Of a DNA stretch of 64,000 nt, positions 1 through 9,213 are shown piece by piece. The stretch is from Roseovarius marisflavi (GTDB taxonomy: Bacteria > Pseudomonadota > Alphaproteobacteria > Rhodobacterales > Rhodobacteraceae). Location of the stretch: contig NZ_FRBN01000004.1 in assembly GCF_900142625.1 (NCBI RefSeq), positions 62,001 through 126,000 on the forward strand, given 5' to 3'. The notes beneath the pieces were generated by a model that was not told where the DNA came from, did no database searches, and saw only the letters and a program-made list of their open reading frames with translations. A program made the position numbers and the translations under genes. Within the stretch, counting starts at the first letter, position 1. Every line of letters begins with the position of its first letter.

Positions 1-14
1 CGGCGAAGGGGTGA
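1..14 (+). CDS. 3' end of an upstream gene, probably the VapB-type antitoxin (partial)
   Basis: Only the last codons are inside the window. A frame ending in TGA at 12-14 overlaps the GTG start of the toxin gene as GTGA. Such a 4-base overlap is typical of an antitoxin gene translationally coupled to its toxin. Identity is inferred from context only, because almost none of the protein is visible. Confidence 0.3.
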
Positions 15-397
15 ATTTTTTGCTGGATACCCATTTACTCTTATGGGCGGCCGCGAATGACGATCTGATGTCTCGCAAAGCCGATCAGATGATCAAGAAT
101 CCGCAGAACCGGTTATGGTTCAGTGTGGCCAGCCTCTGGGAAATTACCATCAAGCGCGCGTTGGATCGGCCGGATTTTCGTGCCGATGCCGGGCAGATGC
201 GCGCGGGGCTTTTGGCCAACGGCTATGAGGAATTGCAAATTGACGGGCGGCATTGGCTTGCGCTGGCGACCTTGCCGCCCATTCATGGTGATCCGTTTGA
301 TCGTATGTTGATTGCGCAGGCGGCGACAGAGGGGATGACCCTTGTCACATCCGATAAAAAGGTGGCGCAATATACCGGACCTATCGAGCTGGTCTGA
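11..397 (+). CDS. VapC-type PIN-domain toxin (putative RNase)
   Basis: This 128-residue protein has the size and layout of a PIN-domain toxin of a type II toxin-antitoxin pair. The N-terminal LLDTHLLLWAA carries the first acidic metal ligand. A central SLWEITIK helix follows, then DPFDRMLIAQA with further acidic residues, and the end reads TSDKKV. PIN toxins are metal-dependent RNases, often cutting tRNA or rRNA, that are neutralised by a small antitoxin. The start is GTG at 11, overlapping an upstream stop, so the antitoxin is expected just before the window. Family assignment is firm; target RNA and activity are not visible. Confidence 0.85.
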   Translation: MNFLLDTHLLLWAAANDDLMSRKADQMIKNPQNRLWFSVASLWEITIKRALDRPDFRADAGQMRAGLLANGYEELQIDGRHWLALATLPPIHGDPFDRMLIAQAATEGMTLVTSDKKVAQYTGPIELV

Positions 398-406
398 GGT
401 CTGGTT

Positions 407-426
407 TCAGCCGTAAAATCGGCTGA
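407..426. terminator. short perfect hairpin after vapC
   Basis: Perfect 7-bp stem TCAGCCG / CGGCTGA with a 6-base loop, 10 bases after the vapC stop and between two convergent genes. It lacks a clear T-tract, so it is only a weak terminator candidate. Confidence 0.35.
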
Positions 427-433
427 GTCAGGG

Positions 434-465
434 TAATGTGCAAAACATCGCAATTATGCACATTA
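434..465. repeat. 9-bp perfect inverted repeat, spacer 14
   Basis: TAATGTGCA at 434-442 is matched exactly by its reverse complement TGCACATTA at 457-465. It lies in the convergent gap between the PIN toxin and the M20 peptidase, where no promoter is required. Its role is unknown; it could be a protein-binding site or a remnant of a mobile sequence. Confidence 0.5.
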
Positions 466-583
466 AATTTTTCGGCCAATTGAGGTTATTCACCTTTCGC
501 CGACGCTTGCAAATACCCCGCCAGAGCGCCGGAGAGGCTCCGTGAGGGTCGTTGAGGTGACTCTGGGTAAGCCCCCCCCCCGC

Positions 584-1972
584 CTAGCCCGCAGGCGTGC
601 CGCCCTCGCCGATATCCCAGAACAACCCGGCCATAAGCCTAAGGGCATCGCGGCAGAGCGGTTTGAGGACATGTTCATCGGGGGCGTGTTGCGAGCAGCC
701 GCGATAGGAATGCGGCACCCAGACCGTGGGCAGGCCGAGAATATCGGTAAAGCAGTCATTGGGCAGCGAACCGGCCAGATTGGGCAGGATATGGGGCGCT
801 TGCCCCGAGGTCTGTTCAAGGGAACGGGCGACGAAGGTGACCCAAGGGTGACCCGGATCGAGCCGCGTCGCGCGGAAAAAGCCCCGGTCATGCGGCTCGA
901 TGCGCACCGCATCAAAGCCATGCGCGTCAAGGTGACGGCGCAGGGCGGGCAGGATGTCTTCGGGCGTGGTGCCGACCACATAGCGCAATTGACAGGTGGC
1001 GCGGGCATGGGCGGAAATCGCGTTCACCGGGGCCTCGGGCACGCCGCTTTTCATCGCAAGGATGGCAAAGCTGTTCCAGCCATAGGCGCGCTCGACCGGG
1101 GTCAGGCTTTCTTCGCCCCAATCAGGGTCGATCGTCGGGCCATCGCCGCCCTCGATCGGCAGGCCATGCAGGGCGGCGCGCACCTCGTCGGTCAGGCTAT
1201 CGGGGCGCCATTCGGGGATCTTGATCTGGCCGCGGGCATCGGTGATGCAAGACAGCGCCTGCGCCAGAATCATCGCGGGGTCGGCCAGAAGGCCACCCCA
1301 GTTGCCCGAGTGATGCGCGCCGTCGCGCAGATCGACGATCAGATCAAAGGTAACCCCGCCACGCGAGCCCATGAACATGGTCGGCGTTTCGGGTTGCAGG
1401 CGAGGGCCGTCAGAGGCGATCAGCACATCGGCGTTGAGCTGTTTCTTATGCGCGGCAAAGAATTCGGCAAGGCCGGGCGAGCCGGTTTCTTCGCCGGTTT
1501 CGATCACGATGCGACAGTTGAAGCCAAGCGCGCCACGGGTTTGCAGAACCGCGTCGAGAGCGGCGATATTGATCAGGTGCTGGCCCTTGTTGTCGGCGGT
1601 GCCGCGACCGTAAAGGCGCTCGCCCTCTTCGACGATCGTGAACGGGTGCAGGCCCGCGCGCCATTGATCGGTCTGGGCGCGGATCACATCGCCATGCCCA
1701 TAGCTAAGCACGGTCGGGAGGTCGTCGCCCTCGTGCCGCTCGGCGATCAGGAAGGGGCCGGCATTGGCAACGGGGTTGGGATAGGTACTGCAGGTAAATC
1801 CCATGGCCGTGAGGCGGGGCAGCATGGCCTCGTTCAGATAGCGGGTCAGTTCGGGAGCCTGATCGGGATTCTGGCTTTCGGTTTCAAAGCTGACCAGCTC
1901 GGCAAGCTCTGCCTGGAAGCGATTATCGTCGAAATAGGCCGAAATAGTCTCGATTGCGGTGCTGCGGGTCAT
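584..1972 (-). CDS. M20-family metallopeptidase (ArgE/DapE/carboxypeptidase-like)
   Basis: The 462-residue protein has the di-zinc layout of the M20 family. YGHGDV gives H93 and D95, RGTADNKG supplies the bridging Asp near 127, and ETGEETGS near 159-165 gives the catalytic Glu pair. MGSRGG marks the lid-domain entry. Members hydrolyse amide bonds in dipeptides, acylated amino acids or related amides. No signal peptide is visible, so it should act in the cytoplasm. Its ATG overlaps the stop of the gamma-glutamyltransferase-like gene as ATGA, making it the last gene of the peptide-uptake operon. This fits hydrolysis of imported peptides; the exact substrate cannot be read. A run of ten C residues lies just after the stop. 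Confidence 0.88.
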   Translation of the reverse strand: MTRSTAIETISAYFDDNRFQAELAELVSFETESQNPDQAPELTRYLNEAMLPRLTAMGFTCSTYPNPVANAGPFLIAERHEGDDLPTVLSYGHGDVIRAQTDQWRAGLHPFTIVEEGERLYGRGTADNKGQHLINIAALDAVLQTRGALGFNCRIVIETGEETGSPGLAEFFAAHKKQLNADVLIASDGPRLQPETPTMFMGSRGGVTFDLIVDLRDGAHHSGNWGGLLADPAMILAQALSCITDARGQIKIPEWRPDSLTDEVRAALHGLPIEGGDGPTIDPDWGEESLTPVERAYGWNSFAILAMKSGVPEAPVNAISAHARATCQLRYVVGTTPEDILPALRRHLDAHGFDAVRIEPHDRGFFRATRLDPGHPWVTFVARSLEQTSGQAPHILPNLAGSLPNDCFTDILGLPTVWVPHSYRGCSQHAPDEHVLKPLCRDALRLMAGLFWDIGEGGTPAG

Positions 1973-3540
1973 TGCGGTGTCTCTTGGTTTATGGCGTCGC
2001 CCCAGGGCGACATGATCTCGGTACAGCCGGAGTTGCGCGTGCCGCGGCGCATCACGCCGGCAGGGCAGGCGAAGGCATAGGGAAAGGGGCTTCGCCGGGT
2101 GGTGTGAACCGGGTGACCGGCGCGAAGGCGCTCTATCACCTCGGGCGGCAGGGTGTCGTCGGCGACGATGGTGTCGCCCCCCGAGACATCAATCCGCGGG
2201 TGGTGGAACGTGTCGGAGATATCCATGCCGAAATCGGCGACAAAAGACGCCATTTGGGCCATGGCAGAGACTATTTTGCGCCCACCAGAGGCGCCGAAGG
2301 CAAAGCGGGTATCGCCGACCTCGCCGAGGATCGGGCAGACGTTCATCAGGCAGGCCTTGTTCGGGCCAAGCGAGTTGGGACGCCCCTGAACCGGGTCAAA
2401 CCACATGATGCCGTTGTTCATCAGGAAGCCGGTGGAGGGCGAGACCACGCGAGAGCCGAAGATCGACAGAAGGGTCTGGGTTTGCGAGACCATGTTGCCC
2501 GAGGCATCCACCACCGAGAAATGCGTGGTGCAGCCGGGCGCCGTTTCGGTCTCGCCGGTGTCGCCCATTGCGCCAAGACGGGCGGCATAGGCGGATTTCA
2601 GGCCCTCGGCATAGGCGGCGAAGGCCTCTGGCTTGGTGCGCATGTCGCGGGTTTCCATCAAGGCGAGGGCCTGTTGGAAGGTCGGCCCGGCGGTCAGGCC
2701 GGGGGGGACATGAAAGCGGGTGGTGCGATAGTCAAAGCTGAGCGGTTCAAGCATCTTGGCGCGGTAGGCAAGGAGGTCGTCGCGCGAGAGGGAGCCGCCC
2801 TTGGCCTGGATATCCGCGGCCATGGCGGCACCGAGATCGCCGTCGTAAAGCGTGCGCGCGCCGTGGCGGGCGATCTGGTCGAGGCTGTCGGCCATGCGGC
2901 TCTGATCCAGCCGTTTTTCGGCGAGGGCGGTCCAGCCGCTGATGGTGGGCCATTGACCGTCGTCAAGAAACAGCGCGGCGGCGTCGGGGTCTTTGGCAAG
3001 CGCGCGGGTGCTTGAGGCGATAATGAGGGCGGCGTACCAGTCGACCAACAGCCCCTGCCTGGCAAAGGCGATTGAGGGGGCCAGGAGGTCGGCCCAGGGC
3101 AGGCGGCCAAAGCGGGCGTGCATCTGGCCCATGCCATCGACAAGGCCGGGGACGGCGACGGCGGTTGCGCCTTGAACGTTGCGATCATCGAGCACCTCTT
3201 CCCAGGGAAAAAGATCACCGGCGATGCCCTTGCCGGTCAGCGGGTAATTGACGGGATCAAGCGCGGCGGGCGAGCGCATGCCGTAGTTGAGGGCCTGAGC
3301 GGTGCCGGTTTCGGCGCGCCAGAGCATGAGGGCGCCACCGCCGGCGGGGCCGCTCATCCAGGGCTCCAGCACGCCGATGGCGAAGGAGACGGCGACGGCG
3401 GCGTCGACCGCGTCACCGCCGGCGGCGAGAACATCGGCCCCGGCCTGGGCGGCTAGGCGATGCTGGGCGGCGACGACGCCGTATTCGGTTTCAATGACGG
3501 TTTTGCGGGTGAGCATGCTGCGCGAGAGGTTGTCGGACAT
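1969..3540 (-). CDS. gamma-glutamyltransferase-family Ntn hydrolase
   Basis: About 523 residues when started at the ATG at 3540, which is preceded by AAGGAGG; a longer upstream reading lacks such a site. Family features include the N-terminal [19 protein letters not shown] and CTTHFSVVD. The first Thr of that last motif (about residue 338) is the expected autoprocessing nucleophile that splits the precursor into two subunits. The family cleaves gamma-glutamyl bonds, or the oxamate amide in HpxW-like members. Unlike periplasmic GGT, no signal peptide precedes the enzyme domain, so it is probably cytoplasmic. It sits between the ABC transporter genes and the M20 peptidase, pointing to catabolism of an imported gamma-glutamyl or amide compound. 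Confidence 0.85.
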   Translation of the reverse strand: MSDNLSRSMLTRKTVIETEYGVVAAQHRLAAQAGADVLAAGGDAVDAAVAVSFAIGVLEPWMSGPAGGGALMLWRAETGTAQALNYGMRSPAALDPVNYPLTGKGIAGDLFPWEEVLDDRNVQGATAVAVPGLVDGMGQMHARFGRLPWADLLAPSIAFARQGLLVDWYAALIIASSTRALAKDPDAAALFLDDGQWPTISGWTALAEKRLDQSRMADSLDQIARHGARTLYDGDLGAAMAADIQAKGGSLSRDDLLAYRAKMLEPLSFDYRTTRFHVPPGLTAGPTFQQALALMETRDMRTKPEAFAAYAEGLKSAYAARLGAMGDTGETETAPGCTTHFSVVDASGNMVSQTQTLLSIFGSRVVSPSTGFLMNNGIMWFDPVQGRPNSLGPNKACLMNVCPILGEVGDTRFAFGASGGRKIVSAMAQMASFVADFGMDISDTFHHPRIDVSGGDTIVADDTLPPEVIERLRAGHPVHTTRRSPFPYAFACPAGVMRRGTRNSGCTEIMSPWGDAINQETPQ

Positions 3541-3542
3541 TT

Positions 3543-4565
3543 TTAGCCCTCCTTGCCTATGAACATCGGGCCGTTCGGGTCGTGCAGGTGGCATTCGACA
3601 TGACCCAAAGGCGTGGGAAGGGCGCGCGGGGCCGTGGCTTTGCAGAACGCCGTCGCCCTGGGGCAGCGCGGATGAAAATGACAGCCCGAGGGCGGATCAA
3701 TCGGGTTGGGATAGGCCATGCCAAGTTGCGTATCGGGCACGCCGAGGCCCGGTTCCGGCGTGAGGACGGATTTCAGAAGCGCCTGCGTATAGGGGTGGCG
3801 GGCATGGTCGAACAACCCGCCGACCTCGGCCTCTTCGACGATGCGGCCAAGGTACATCACCGCGACGCGGGTCGCGAGATGTTCGACCACCGCCAGATCG
3901 TGGCTGATGAAGAGGTAGGTGAGGCCAAATTCGCGGCGCAGATCGCCAAGGAGGTTGAGAATCTGGCTTTGCACAGAGACATCGAGCGCCGAGGTGGGTT
4001 CGTCGCAGATCACGATTTCGGGCTTCATGATCAGGGCGCGGGCGATGGCGACACGCTGGCGCTGACCGCCCGACATCTGGCTTGGGAAGGTGTTCATCAC
4101 GCGCGCCGGAAGGCCGACGATATCGAGGATCTTGCGCACCTCTTTATCCCAGCTTGCCGCGTCGCCGATGCGATGCACCCGAAGCGGCAGCGAGACGATG
4201 TCAAAGATGCTTTTGCGCGGGTTTAGAGACGAATAGGGGTCCTGAAAGATCGGCTGAATCCGGCGCGCGAGGGTCATGCGATCCTGTGCGCCGATTTCCT
4301 GACCATCGACCAGAACCTGACCCGCCGTGGGGCTTTCAAGCCCGAGCAGGATCTTGGCGAGGGTGGATTTGCCACAGCCGGATTCACCGACAAGGCCAAG
4401 CACCTCGCCACGCGGCAGGGAAATCGACACATCGTTAACCGCCGTCAGCGGGCGGGCCTTGCCAAAGAGGCCCTGTTTCACGCGATAGGTCTTGGTCACG
4501 CCGCGCAGTTCCAGAATGGGGGCGGCGGTTTCGGGTTTTGGCGATTTTGCGGTGGCGGGGGTCAT
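3543..4565 (-). CDS. peptide ABC transporter ATP-binding protein (DppF/OppF-like)
   Basis: 340-residue nucleotide-binding subunit of an oligopeptide/dipeptide-type importer. Walker A is GESGCGKST, the signature is MSGGQRQRVAIARAL, and Walker B is IVICDEPTSALD. The C-terminal oligopeptide/dipeptide extension includes the cysteine-containing CHFHPRCPRA, typical of OppF/DppF. The ATG at 4565 has AGGAGG upstream and overlaps the stop of the preceding ATPase gene as ATGA. Together with the neighbouring ATPase it would form the heterodimeric motor on the two permeases. The substrate class is inferred from family and operon. Confidence 0.93.
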   Translation of the reverse strand: MTPATAKSPKPETAAPILELRGVTKTYRVKQGLFGKARPLTAVNDVSISLPRGEVLGLVGESGCGKSTLAKILLGLESPTAGQVLVDGQEIGAQDRMTLARRIQPIFQDPYSSLNPRKSIFDIVSLPLRVHRIGDAASWDKEVRKILDIVGLPARVMNTFPSQMSGGQRQRVAIARALIMKPEIVICDEPTSALDVSVQSQILNLLGDLRREFGLTYLFISHDLAVVEHLATRVAVMYLGRIVEEAEVGGLFDHARHPYTQALLKSVLTPEPGLGVPDTQLGMAYPNPIDPPSGCHFHPRCPRATAFCKATAPRALPTPLGHVECHLHDPNGPMFIGKEG

Positions 4566-5557
4566 GTGGTGGCCTCCTCTGCGTGAAGCTTGCCGTCGGC
4601 GTGGATGCAGCGAAAGGCATGGCCGCCGCTGGTATGGCGCGGGATATCGCCGCGGCATTCAAGCGTGGCATGCGGACAGCGGGTGCGGAATGCACAGCCC
4701 GTCACATCGCCGATCAGCGAGGGCACGATGCCGGGAATGGTGCCAAGGGTGCTGCCGCGTTCGGTCTTGCCGGGCAGGGGGATACAGCGCAAAAGCCCAC
4801 GGGTATAGGGATGCGACGGGGTGTTGAACACCTCTTTGGCAGAGCCGGTTTCGACCAACTCGCCGGCATACATCACCGCGACCTTGTCGGCGACGCGGGC
4901 CACGACGCCAAGGTCATGGGTGATCAGGATCATCGCCATGTTCATCTCGCGGCCAAGATCATAGAGCAGGCGCAGGATCTGGGCCTGAATAGTAACGTCA
5001 AGCGCGGTTGTCGGCTCATCGGCGATGATAAGTTCGGGTTCGCACATCAGGGCCATGGCGATCATCACCCGCTGGCGCAGACCGCCCGAAAGCTGGTGGG
5101 GATATTGCGAAAGTCGGCTTGCGGCGGCGGTGATGCCGACCTTTTCCAAAAGCTCGACGGCGCGGGCGCGCGCGGCCTCTTGTCCGACCGGTTTGTGCAG
5201 CAACAGAGCCTCGGTCAGCTGATCGCCGATGGTATAGGCGGGGTTGAGCGAGGTCATCGGTTCCTGAAAGATCATCGACATGCGCGCGCCGCGCAAGGAC
5301 CGCATGGTGCGGGCATTGGCGCGGGTGAGGTCGATGCCGTCAAACGTCATCTCATCGGCGTTACGTTTGATGGTTTTGCCCAAAAGGCCCATCAGCGCCA
5401 GCGAAGTGAGGGATTTGCCAGAGCCGCTCTCGCCGACAATACAGAGGGTTTCGCCGCGCTTGAGGTCGAAATCAATGCCGCGCACCGCATGCAGCGTGCC
5501 GCCGCCAACCGGAATATCAAGGGTCAGGTTGCGGACGCTCAGAAGGGGTTTATCCAT
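4562..5557 (-). CDS. peptide ABC transporter ATP-binding protein (DppD/OppD-like)
   Basis: 331-residue ATPase subunit. Walker A is GESGSGKSL, the signature is LSGGLRQRVMIAMAL, and Walker B is LIIADEPTTALD, followed by the switch His in ITHDLG. The C-terminal extension contains GCAFRTRCPHA, the metal-cluster-like cysteine region of DppD/OppD proteins. It begins 3 bases after the permease stop with GGAGCTGAG as ribosome site. It pairs with the downstream DppF-like subunit, completing a two-ATPase importer. Confidence 0.93.
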   Translation of the reverse strand: MDKPLLSVRNLTLDIPVGGGTLHAVRGIDFDLKRGETLCIVGESGSGKSLTSLALMGLLGKTIKRNADEMTFDGIDLTRANARTMRSLRGARMSMIFQEPMTSLNPAYTIGDQLTEALLLHKPVGQEAARARAVELLEKVGITAAASRLSQYPHQLSGGLRQRVMIAMALMCEPELIIADEPTTALDVTIQAQILRLLYDLGREMNMAMILITHDLGVVARVADKVAVMYAGELVETGSAKEVFNTPSHPYTRGLLRCIPLPGKTERGSTLGTIPGIVPSLIGDVTGCAFRTRCPHATLECRGDIPRHTSGGHAFRCIHADGKLHAEEATT

Positions 5558-5560
5558 GGC

Positions 5561-6463
5561 TCAGCTCCGGTTTTCGGGGGCGGTGACATCGCGAAGCCCG
5601 TCGCCCATGAGGTTGATGGCCAGTACCAGAACAAACAGCACCGCGCCGGGGATCAGCACCATCCACGGTTCGAACAGCATCATGTTCTTGCCTTCCGAGA
5701 CCATCAGGCCCCAGCTTGGGGTCGGGGGTTGCACCCCGAGGCCGAGGAACGACAAAGCCGCCTCAAGCAGGATGGCGTGGGCCATTTCAAGGGTGACCAC
5801 CACGATCAGGTTATTGGCGATATTGGGCATGATTTCGGACAGGATCACCCGAGGGGTCGAGGCGCCGATGGCACGGGCGGCGGCGACATATTCGCGGTTG
5901 CGCACCTGAAGCGTGGAGGCGCGCATGACCACGGCAAAGCGATCCCAGAGCAGGAAACCAAGCACCATGATCACCACCTGAAGCGAGCCGCCGAGGATCG
6001 CCACCACGGCAAGCGCCACAAGCACCACCGGCATGGCCAGGCGTACGTTGATCAGGAAGGTCACCACCATATCGACGCGCCCGCCGAAATAACCCGCAGC
6101 GACACCCATTGCCGTTCCGATCACGCCCGAGATAAGCGCGGCGATCACGCCGATCATCAGGGACACCCGAGCGCCATAGATCAGCCGCGAAAGGTAGTCG
6201 CGCCCAAGGTGGTCGGTGCCAAGCGGATGCTCCCAATCGCCGCCGAGAAAGACGGGCGGTTGCATGCGGGTCATCAGGCTCTGGGCATAAGGGTCATGCG
6301 GGGCGAGCAGCGGCGCGAAGATCGCCACCAAGAGCAAAAGGCCCACAACAGAGGCGCCGATCAACAGGCCCTGGTGGCCAAAAACGCGTTTGCGCAGCAT
6401 CTGGGAGGGGGTCGGGCCGATGATATCCTTGAGGAGGGGATCGGGGGTATCGGTCATGGTCAT
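5561..6463 (-). CDS. peptide ABC transporter permease (DppC-like)
   Basis: About 300 residues with an N-terminal transmembrane segment (LLIGASVVGLLLLVAIFAP), the DppC/OppC-typical PHDPYAQ and PLGTDHLGRDYLSRLIYGAR region, and the EAA loop AARAIGAS. Six membrane segments are expected. The ATG at 6463 is preferred because GGAGC lies at proper spacing; it starts one base after the DppB-like stop. It forms the inner-membrane channel with the neighbouring permease. Confidence 0.93.
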   Translation of the reverse strand: MTMTDTPDPLLKDIIGPTPSQMLRKRVFGHQGLLIGASVVGLLLLVAIFAPLLAPHDPYAQSLMTRMQPPVFLGGDWEHPLGTDHLGRDYLSRLIYGARVSLMIGVIAALISGVIGTAMGVAAGYFGGRVDMVVTFLINVRLAMPVVLVALAVVAILGGSLQVVIMVLGFLLWDRFAVVMRASTLQVRNREYVAAARAIGASTPRVILSEIMPNIANNLIVVVTLEMAHAILLEAALSFLGLGVQPPTPSWGLMVSEGKNMMLFEPWMVLIPGAVLFVLVLAINLMGDGLRDVTAPENRS

Positions 6464-6464
6464 C

Positions 6465-7382
6465 TCAGCTGCTCCGCATGCGGGGGTCAAGCCAGGCGTT
6501 CAGCACATCGGCGAGAAAGGTGAAGACGATGTAGAACATCGAAAAGACAAGGATCAGGGCCTGAACCGTGGGAAGGTCGTTGCGCGCGATGCTTTCCCAG
6601 GCGAGGTAGCCGGCGCCGTGCAGGGCGAAGATCGATTCAACCACGATCGAGCCGCCGAGCATAAAGCCCATCTGTACCGCCGCCAGTGACACCACAGGAA
6701 TGATCGCGTTGCGCAGGGCATGGCGGAAAAGAACGCGCATTTCGGGCGCGCCCTTGGCGCGGGCGGTGCGGATATAGTCGGACGATAGCACGTCGAGCAT
6801 GCCCGCCCGCGTCAGGCGCATGATCGCGGGCATGGCGTAATAGCCAAGCACGATGGTCGGCATGATGAAATGCGCAGGTGTCGAGGCACCCGAGGGCGGC
6901 AGCCAGCCGAGTTTGATGGCGAAAAGCACGATCAGGATCAGGCCGAACCAGAAGCTTGGCATTGCTTGGCCCGCAACCGACAGGAACAGCGCCACCCGGT
7001 CGATGATCGAATTCGGGCGGATCGCGGCGGCGACGCCGAGGGGGACGGCGGTGACAAGGGCGAAGGTGATGCCGCAGAGGCCGAGGGTCATGGTCACGCC
7101 AAGCCGGTCGACGATCAGAGAGGCGACCGGAAGGCGGAAATAATAGCTTTCGCCGAAATCGCCGCGCAGGGCGGAAAACAGCCATTCGCCGTATTGCACC
7201 AGCATCGGGCGGTCAAAGCCGTAAAGGGTACGCAGGGCCTCGATATCTTCGCCGCTGGCGGTTTCACCGGCAAGCGCGACGGCGGGATCGCCGGCCATGA
7301 ACAGCAGGCTGAAACTTATGAAAGAGACAGTGAAGGCCACCAGAATGGCGAGGCCAAGGCGTTTCAGGATGAAATTGAGCAC
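6465..7382 (-). CDS. peptide ABC transporter permease (DppB-like)
   Basis: 305-residue inner-membrane permease of the DppB/OppB type. It opens with the typical amphipathic start FILKRLGLAILVAFTVSF, then GDPAV, a periplasmic region around FDRPMLVQYGEWL and the EAA loop RTARAKGAP. The start codon is GTG at 7382 with AAAGGGGCTG upstream. It follows the solute-binding-protein gene after a 132-base gap containing a strong hairpin, and is coupled to the DppC-like gene. Confidence 0.93.
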   Translation of the reverse strand: MLNFILKRLGLAILVAFTVSFISFSLLFMAGDPAVALAGETASGEDIEALRTLYGFDRPMLVQYGEWLFSALRGDFGESYYFRLPVASLIVDRLGVTMTLGLCGITFALVTAVPLGVAAAIRPNSIIDRVALFLSVAGQAMPSFWFGLILIVLFAIKLGWLPPSGASTPAHFIMPTIVLGYYAMPAIMRLTRAGMLDVLSSDYIRTARAKGAPEMRVLFRHALRNAIIPVVSLAAVQMGFMLGGSIVVESIFALHGAGYLAWESIARNDLPTVQALILVFSMFYIVFTFLADVLNAWLDPRMRSS

Positions 7383-7474
7383 GGCGGCAGCCCCTTTGGT
7401 TGGCGCGGGCAGAAATGCGCGCGGGCGGCGGGATTTGGTGCCGTCATGGCACCCGGATCAAGGCAGGGTAGGGC

Positions 7475-7499
7475 GCGGGGGCAGGCATGCCGCCCCCGC
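7475..7499. promoter_or_regulatory. GC-rich hairpin between binding-protein and permease genes
   Basis: GCGGGGGC at 7475-7482 pairs perfectly with GCCCCCGC at 7492-7499, and the 9-base loop itself contains the palindrome GGCATGCC. It lies just after the binding-protein stop, inside the presumed transcript, with no T-tract. Hairpins placed here in ABC operons commonly stabilise the upstream message so that binding protein exceeds membrane components; that role is inferred. Confidence 0.5.
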
Positions 7500-7514
7500 A
7501 GAAGACCGGATCGC

Positions 7515-9032
7515 TTAGTTCCAGGTCATCGTGGTAAAGCGCAGCACCTCGTCGGCGGTGGGCGTATACTCTACCTCTTTGGTCGAGACATAGTTGGTGT
7601 TGTACGAGAACATCGGCGCCCAATAGGCCTGATCGGTGATACGGGCGATGGCTTTGCCGTAATGCTCGATCCGGGTGGCGTCGTCGGTTGCGCTATCGGC
7701 GATGGTGAGATCGGCGAGAACCTGATCGTCGCGCGCATCGTCAAGCGAACCGTGCTTGAAGAACTGGCTTACCATGGCAGAGGCATCGTTGATCGAGAAG
7801 CTGCCCCAGGTGAGGAAGGCAAGCGGCACGTCGCCGGTCATGTTAAGCTCGCGCAGGGCCGAATATTGCAGGTATTTGAAATCTGCCTTGATCCCCACGG
7901 CGTTGAGATAGCTGAGGATCGCCTCGGCATATTCGCGGTTGCGATAGGCGTAGAACTCGGTGGTGAAGCCATCGGGATAGCCCGCTTCGGCCAAAAGCGC
8001 CCTGGCCTTTTCCGGGTTGTATTCATACTCGGTCGCGACGTCCTGAACACAGCCGAACTGGCTTGGGAAACACGGCGTCCAGACCACTTTGGATTTGCCC
8101 TTGAGCAGGGCATCCACCAGCTCCTGACGGTTGATGGCGTGGTTCACGGCGCGGCGCACGCGAACATCGGTAAACGGCGTGTCGCCCGAACGCCCGGCGG
8201 CATCCATCGAGAGATAGCCGACCCGCATGGTCGATTCGTTGGTCACGGTAAACTGGTCCATCTGGGCCAGCTTTTCGGCCTGATCGGCGGGCACCTGCCA
8301 GATCAGATCAAGCGAGCCGCTGAACAGTTCGGCCATCTGGGTGTTCACATCCGGGATGGTGCGAATATCGACATTGGTGATGCTGGCCTTGCCCTTGGGG
8401 CTATCGTGATAGCCGTCGTTCTTTTTCAGAACGAAATGCTGGCCGGGGACAACCGACACCACCTTGTAGGGGCCGGTGCCGACCGGGTTGAGGCCCATAC
8501 CGCTTGGGCCGACTTCGGCGTAATAGTCGTTGGGGTACATCGAGACCGGGCCGGACAGAAATTCGATTGCGGCGGGAAAGGCCTCTTTGAGGTGAATGCG
8601 GACGGTGTAATCGTCGATCTTCTCGGCGGATTTCATCCAGTTCACGTTGCGCTGAGTCTTGACGCCGTTTTCTTCCTTGGAAACGAAATTGACGGTATAG
8701 ACCACGTCATCGGCGTTGAACGCCTCGCCGTTGTGAAAGGTCACGCCCTCGCGCAGTTTGAATTCGAGGGTCACATCGTCGATCCATTCCCACGAGGTGG
8801 CCAGATTGCCGGAATATTCGTTGGTGATCGGATCACGGTAAACCAGGCCATCCCAGATCGCGCGTTGCAAAACGACGCCTTCGCGCGAGGAATTGAAATA
8901 GCTGTCGACGTTCTCAAGCTCTTTGGTAAAGCCGACGCGCAGGGTATCATTGGCCTTTTCGGCCCATGCGGCGCCGCTTGCCGCGATCAGCGCGACGCTG
9001 GCGATGGTGTTTTTGAACCAGGATTGTTTCAT
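7515..9032 (-). CDS. peptide ABC transporter substrate-binding protein (family 5, DppA-like)
   Basis: About 505 residues starting at the ATG at 9032, with GGGAGATT as ribosome site and a clear Sec signal peptide (VALIAASGAAWA cleaved before EKANDTL). The mature protein shows family 5 features: WEWIDDVTLEFKLREGVTFH, FNADDVVYTV, GTGPYKV and VRRAVNHAINRQELV. It should bind oligopeptides or related solutes in the periplasm and deliver them to the DppBC-like channel. It is the first gene of the minus-strand operon, divergent from an IclR regulator. The true ligand could also be a non-peptide such as an opine or glutathione-like compound. Confidence 0.92.
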   Translation of the reverse strand: MKQSWFKNTIASVALIAASGAAWAEKANDTLRVGFTKELENVDSYFNSSREGVVLQRAIWDGLVYRDPITNEYSGNLATSWEWIDDVTLEFKLREGVTFHNGEAFNADDVVYTVNFVSKEENGVKTQRNVNWMKSAEKIDDYTVRIHLKEAFPAAIEFLSGPVSMYPNDYYAEVGPSGMGLNPVGTGPYKVVSVVPGQHFVLKKNDGYHDSPKGKASITNVDIRTIPDVNTQMAELFSGSLDLIWQVPADQAEKLAQMDQFTVTNESTMRVGYLSMDAAGRSGDTPFTDVRVRRAVNHAINRQELVDALLKGKSKVVWTPCFPSQFGCVQDVATEYEYNPEKARALLAEAGYPDGFTTEFYAYRNREYAEAILSYLNAVGIKADFKYLQYSALRELNMTGDVPLAFLTWGSFSINDASAMVSQFFKHGSLDDARDDQVLADLTIADSATDDATRIEHYGKAIARITDQAYWAPMFSYNTNYVSTKEVEYTPTADEVLRFTTMTWN

Positions 9033-9105
9033 CGGAATCTCCCTTGTTGGTATGTCTTGTGGTGCGCGATTATGGCCCCGCGTCATTTTTTTGGCTCTTG
9101 CTGCA

Positions 9106-9124
9106 GGTATTATATTATGATACC
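9106..9124. promoter_or_regulatory. near-perfect palindrome, candidate IclR operator
   Basis: GGTATTATATTATGATACC is symmetric at 16 of 19 positions. It lies in the 181-base divergent gap, 74 bases before the peptide-transporter operon and 89 bases before the IclR gene. IclR-type proteins bind short AT-rich palindromes, so it is a reasonable operator for both promoters. No experiment supports it here. Confidence 0.45.
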
Positions 9125-9213
9125 TAGTGTTGCCATATGATCTATTAAGGCAATGACAATCGCATCCGTCAACCCTCTGCACCGGGGCGGGCCCCTGATT
9201 TTGTGAGAGGCGC

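Noticed and set aside
572..581. Run of ten C residues as a phase-variable switch
   Set aside because: It lies outside the M20 coding region, just past its stop, so slippage would not change a protein. It could equally be a sequencing-prone homopolymer.
542..2080. Long plus-strand open frame opposite the M20 peptidase
   Set aside because: Arg/Gly/Ala-rich shadow of the real minus-strand gene, with no domain motif or ribosome site. GC-rich codon bias leaves antisense frames open.
4538..6523. 661-codon plus-strand frame opposite the Dpp ATPase and permease genes
   Set aside because: Composition (His, Gln, Asp, Gly rich) is that of an antisense shadow, and the minus strand has clear ABC motifs throughout.
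6870..9140. 756-codon plus-strand frame opposite the peptide-binding protein
   Set aside because: Antisense of a well-supported family 5 binding protein; no recognisable fold.
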